From Kribbella antibiotica (GTDB taxonomy: Bacteria > Actinomycetota > Actinomycetes > Propionibacteriales > Kribbellaceae), in assembly GCF_004349055.1 (NCBI RefSeq), contig NZ_SMKX01000003.1, forward strand, positions 1-64,000: 64,000 nucleotides of DNA. Reading direction: 5' to 3'. Below the pieces are notes generated by a model. That model did not search any database. It saw nothing but the letters and a program-made list of their open reading frames with translations, and had not been told where the DNA came from. The stretch's first letter is position 1; the number at the start of each line of letters is the position of its first letter. A program made the position numbers and the translations under genes. Of the stretch, positions 63,014 through 64,000 are shown piece after piece.

Positions 63014-64000
63014 GTGCGGCGGAAACTCGCCGTGGCACTGGTCATGGTGACCGGTGCGTCCCTGCTGACCGCCTGTACGGCGGATGCGTCGCCGTCCGCG
63101 GTGTCGGTGGCGTGGGCGGGCGCTGGGAAGAACTCCGTCCGGGTGACCTGGAAGGACAGCAGCGCTCCGAACCGGATCACCATCGAGGGCGTGCTCAGCG
63201 AAGGGCCGTCGTACGTGCACTACCTGCCGGCCGAGCAGGAGAACAGCTGGGACATTCCGACCTCGGCGTTTCCGCCGGACGGCAACTACCGCGTGGTCGT
63301 CACCAACGGGACGACGAAGGAAGGGCTGACCGGTAAGCCGGTGAAGTCTCCGGTGTTCGACACTGACGGACCGGTCCGGCCGAGCTCGGCGTTCGCCGTG
63401 GCGCAGGGGCGGGGCGTGCTGATCCGCTGGGCAGTGCCAACGCCGCCGCAGGACTTCACTCCGCACGACCCGCTGGATGTGGAGGGGACCAAGGCGCAGA
63501 AATACGTGCCACTGGTCGGCAAGCCTGGTGGGCAGCCCGCACCGATCGGCCCGGGGACGACCTCAGCCCGACAGGTGATCAACAGCATCAAGCCGCCGTT
63601 CCTGTTCCAACTGCGGACCGAGAACGAGTGGTCGAGCAATGTGGGTGGCCAGGTGGTCGGTCTGACCAGTTCGGCGACGGTCTTCGTGCCGCCGAAGGCG
63701 CAGTACAGCCTGCCGCTGCGCATCCGCGGCCGAGTGGTGCTGCAGGAGACCTACTGCGCTGCTGAGACGGACTGTGCGCTGCAGCAGACCACCTCGGCGG
63801 GCATCCCGCTGACGGTGCTCACGCAGGTCACACCGACCGCGCGGTGGAGTCCGGTGGCTCGTGGGAAGACCACGGCCGGCGGCCACTACGACATCCCGGT
63901 CGTCACAGCTGGTAGTCGCCCGTACAAGGTCGTGGCTGGTCAGTACGCCAAGCCGGGAGTGCTGACGAGCGAGTCGAGCAGTCCGGCCGTCTTCACTCGC
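63014..64000 (+). CDS. secreted lipoprotein with fibronectin-like repeats, cut by window end
   Basis: This open frame of at least 329 codons starts with GTG 63014 and runs past the window end. A lipobox (SLLTAC near residue 22) shows a membrane-anchored extracellular protein. The next regions read as beta-sandwich repeats: VSVAWAGAGKNSVRVTW and later RGVLIRWAVPTP look like fibronectin-III strands. The frame continues with a Cys pair (TYCAAETDC near 250). No enzymatic motif is visible in the part present. Its full function depends on sequence outside the window. Confidence 0.82.
   Translation, partial: MRRKLAVALVMVTGASLLTACTADASPSAVSVAWAGAGKNSVRVTWKDSSAPNRITIEGVLSEGPSYVHYLPAEQENSWDIPTSAFPPDGNYRVVVTNGTTKEGLTGKPVKSPVFDTDGPVRPSSAFAVAQGRGVLIRWAVPTPPQDFTPHDPLDVEGTKAQKYVPLVGKPGGQPAPIGPGTTSARQVINSIKPPFLFQLRTENEWSSNVGGQVVGLTSSATVFVPPKAQYSLPLRIRGRVVLQETYCAAETDCALQQTTSAGIPLTVLTQVTPTARWSPVARGKTTAGGHYDIPVVTAGSRPYKVVAGQYAKPGVLTSESSSPAVFTR

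Overview
The window is a gene-dense, high-GC chromosome segment from an actinobacterium. GTG starts are common, ATGA/GTGA gene overlaps are frequent, and there are Tat signals, an F420-cofactor gene (fbiC) and the actinobacterial tilS-hpt-ftsH-folE-folP-folB-folK and panC-nadB-nadC-coaX gene orders. The many small regulator-plus-enzyme pairs and the very frequent GCCGTAC/GTACGGC words suggest a Kribbella-like member of the Nocardioidaceae; that genus call is an inference. I see no rRNA, tRNA, CRISPR array, prophage or insertion sequence.

Layout. 1-2666 (minus): molybdate uptake operon with a TOBE-domain regulator, then modA, modB and a modC cut by the window edge. 2763-5515: an acyl-CoA oxidase-like dehydrogenase and two hypothetical genes, then a 463-base gap rich in hairpins. 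5979-8540: fbiC (FO synthase), divergent from a TetR gene that is followed by an FtsX-type permease with no ATPase. 11093-18122: small regulator/enzyme modules (TetR with a DUF2867-like protein, a GH116 glycosidase, MarR with an MFS exporter, a double SnoaL-like protein and an AraC regulator), several with clear palindromic operators.

18256-20751: a compact lasso-peptide cluster. It has a 42-residue precursor that is easily missed, a lasso cyclase, a free-standing RRE (B1) and a transglutaminase-like leader peptidase (B2). A secreted lipoprotein follows closely and no ABC exporter is visible. This is the most interesting locus in the window.

21968-35862: a Tat-exported SDR divergent from a two-component system, a secreted cholesterol oxidase, a TetR/DHA2 exporter pair, an orphan barstar with two companion genes, an SDR/XRE pair, and three secreted proteins ending at a textbook terminator. 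36092-39651: an NlpC/P60 cell-wall hydrolase, a quinone reductase/MarR pair and inorganic pyrophosphatase.

39702-52025: a housekeeping block. It holds a D-Ala-D-Ala carboxypeptidase, a DUF2342 metalloprotease, tilS, hpt, ftsH, folE, a secreted S1 protease, then the tightly overlapping folP, SnoaL-like, folB, folK and DUF3180 genes, a membrane protein and an inositol-monophosphatase-type enzyme. 52055-62366: an F420-dependent NADP reductase-like protein, a 90-bp near-palindrome, an orphan nuoD, two bPH2 membrane proteins, a MidA/NDUFAF7-type protein with a probable CTG start, a 2H phosphoesterase, and the DUF2520-panC-nadB-nadC-coaX run for pantothenate, NAD and CoA. 62363-64000: an AhpD-like protein and a lipoprotein that runs off the window end.
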